Shown here: in pieces, positions 62,910-64,000 of the stretch
Numbering within the stretch: position 1 is the first letter of the stretch
Layout of the letters: each line of letters opens with the position of its first letter
From: Coffea arabica
Taxonomy: Eukaryota > Streptophyta > Magnoliopsida > Gentianales > Rubiaceae
Direction of reading: 5' to 3'
DNA length: 64,000 bases
Assembly: GCF_036785885.1 (NCBI RefSeq)
Contig: NC_092312.1
Location: 19,238,001-19,302,000, forward strand
Notes under the pieces: model-generated
Databases searched by the model: none
What the model saw: only the letters and a program-made list of their open reading frames with translations
What the model was told of the DNA's origin: nothing
Position numbers and translations under genes: made by a program

Positions 62910-63065
62910 TATGCACTATATATTCCAGTTCCCCCGTTCTTTCCCCCACTCAGACAAATTTTCTCCGGCCTTCCGCTCAACTGTTCACTTCATGTTCTTT
63001 CTCTCCACTCAAGCGCTCTCTATCTGGCGGGCGCGACCCATTTGTTCTTTTGGATCTTTCCTTGT
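62910..63065 (+). promoter_or_regulatory. Promoter and first leader exon of a gene running off the window
   Basis: A TATA box ACTATATATT at about 62913-62922 is followed by a C/T-rich start region. The noncoding leader exon ends CTTGT|GTAAGTCC at 63065/63066. The intron then runs to TTGCAG at 63762. Confidence 0.55.
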
Positions 63066-63762
63066 GTAAGTCCTTTTTCCAACTGTATTAACCTTTTTTA
63101 CTGGTCGGATTTTCCACCTGTTCATTTTTGTCTTGTTTAATCCTTAAATCCTCAATTCTTGATCAGTAAATTCATGAAGTCCTCGTCTTTTTATTTTTAT
63201 TTTTTTTGGGTCTTTTGTCGGAAAAAAAGTGATTCTTGTCCATAAGTTCGAAGTACGTTCGCTTAGCCAGCTTTTCTTAGTACATGAGTGAAACGCTTGT
63301 AGGCTTAACAATAAAGATGGGATTTTTATTTTTTTCCTTTTGTCGAAGTTTCTCTGGTCGATCTTTTCTCCTTATGTCCTACGATTAATTATGAATTGAA
63401 AGTTCAATGATTTCATGGGTTATGTTTCTTTCCTCGATTACTATTACTTACCTGAGTTCTTTGAGCTGTTTCATGGAAATAAAGAAATTAAATAGTGCCA
63501 TGTTGGCTAAATTTCTTTTTTCTTTTTCTTTTTCTTGTTCCCTTTCCTTTTCCTAGTTTTTCTAATTCTTCAGCGTTATACTTCATTTTCATGCACATAA
63601 ATAGGGAAATTCAACTTCCAATGCCATATTAGTTAATGTTCTTTCTTGCTTATATGTGAAAGGCATGCGCACTAGTCTGAGGATCATAAGATTCCATTAT
63701 GTTTATCCCACTCTACTTGAATACTGCTGTTCTTATGTTTGTTGATCATTTATATATTGCAG

Positions 63763-64000
63763 GTAACGGGCATGTCGCACTACTGCTGAGGCTATATTGA
63801 TCTCACCTATAAGTGAACAATATGCGGTGGATTAGTTTGTCCATTGATGTGTTTCGTCAAGTTATCTCCTTGAATTTGTATTGTAGGGTTATTCTGTAAA
63901 TGATCTCAGTTGTCCTTATTAAACCAGAATTACCTCTTGATTCTTTTGATCTCGTTTAACAAGATTTCAATGGGGTCCAATCACTTCTCTTTCATTGCTT
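63763..64000 (+). other. Second leader exon with uORFs; main ORF lies beyond the window
   Basis: After the acceptor at 63762 come a 5-codon ORF (ATG 63772 to TGA 63789) and then a 25-codon ORF (63822-63899). No long frame follows before the window edge. The exon may itself end near 63900, since further splicing is possible. Confidence 0.5.
63822..63899 (+). promoter_or_regulatory. 25-codon uORF, PEAMT-like conserved peptide
   Basis: ATG at 63822 to TAA ending 63899. The peptide starts MRWISLSIDVFRQV and ends LNLYCRVIL. Plant phosphoethanolamine N-methyltransferase genes (XIPOTL1/NMT1 group) carry a conserved uORF of about 25 codons in a spliced leader, through which phosphocholine represses translation. 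Length, amphipathic look and leader layout fit. The peptide match is from memory and unverified, and the main ORF is outside the window. Confidence 0.5.

Overview
This window comes from a nuclear chromosome of a flowering plant, most likely a eudicot. The evidence is AT-rich introns with GT-AG borders, plant-type gene families, and dense plant transposons: Helitrons, Ty3/gypsy elements, Mutator-like and Tourist-like elements. Exon models were built by hand from splice signals and reading phase. No similarity search was available.

Layout: (1) 1-7.15 kb is AT-rich intergenic DNA. Most of it is a composite non-autonomous Helitron (2978-7148, minus strand) whose 3' half is present twice in tandem. 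(2) 8149-13472 is a young, nearly intact Ty3/gypsy chromovirus on the minus strand with near-identical 321-bp LTRs and a 5-bp target duplication. (3) 13670-14692 is a Tourist-like element. (4) 15.0-38 kb is a 21-exon TAF1 (HAF-type) gene. It encodes TFIID subunit 1 of 1873 aa, with ubiquitin-like, zinc-knuckle and bromodomain modules. One 197-nt exon lies in a perfect 332-bp tandem duplication. (5) 38.9-40.2 kb, minus strand, is a membrane-anchored methyltransferase-like gene, convergent with TAF1, with a candidate conserved-peptide uORF in its leader. (6) 41.8-48.8 kb is a mosaic of broken gene pieces: an unidentified first exon, the last five exons of a DUF707 gene, two exons of a UXT-type prefoldin, and a B3 domain with an in-frame stop. 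It ends in a Helitron 3' terminus at 48820. (7) 48867-50385 is a Mutator-like element with ~60-bp inverted ends and a 9-bp target duplication. A decayed relative follows at 50787-51960. (8) 52101-53672 is an intronless EXO70 exocyst gene. (9) 55.0-55.75 kb is a pyrimidine-to-purine strand-switch tract. (10) 56088-59057 is a GAG-only LTR retrotransposon (TR-GAG type) with an internal minisatellite. (11) 59830-61861 is a complete five-exon FKBP12 gene (112 aa). (12) 62.9-64 kb is a promoter and spliced leader with a 25-codon uORF, resembling the leader of a phosphoethanolamine N-methyltransferase gene whose main ORF would lie beyond the window.

The functional genes are unrelated housekeeping genes: basal transcription, membrane trafficking, immunophilin, and methyltransferase. 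They are separated by transposon islands and do not form a pathway. The most unusual features are the perfectly duplicated TAF1 exon, where the frame survives only if exactly one copy is spliced in, and the multi-gene fragment mosaic at the Helitron end.
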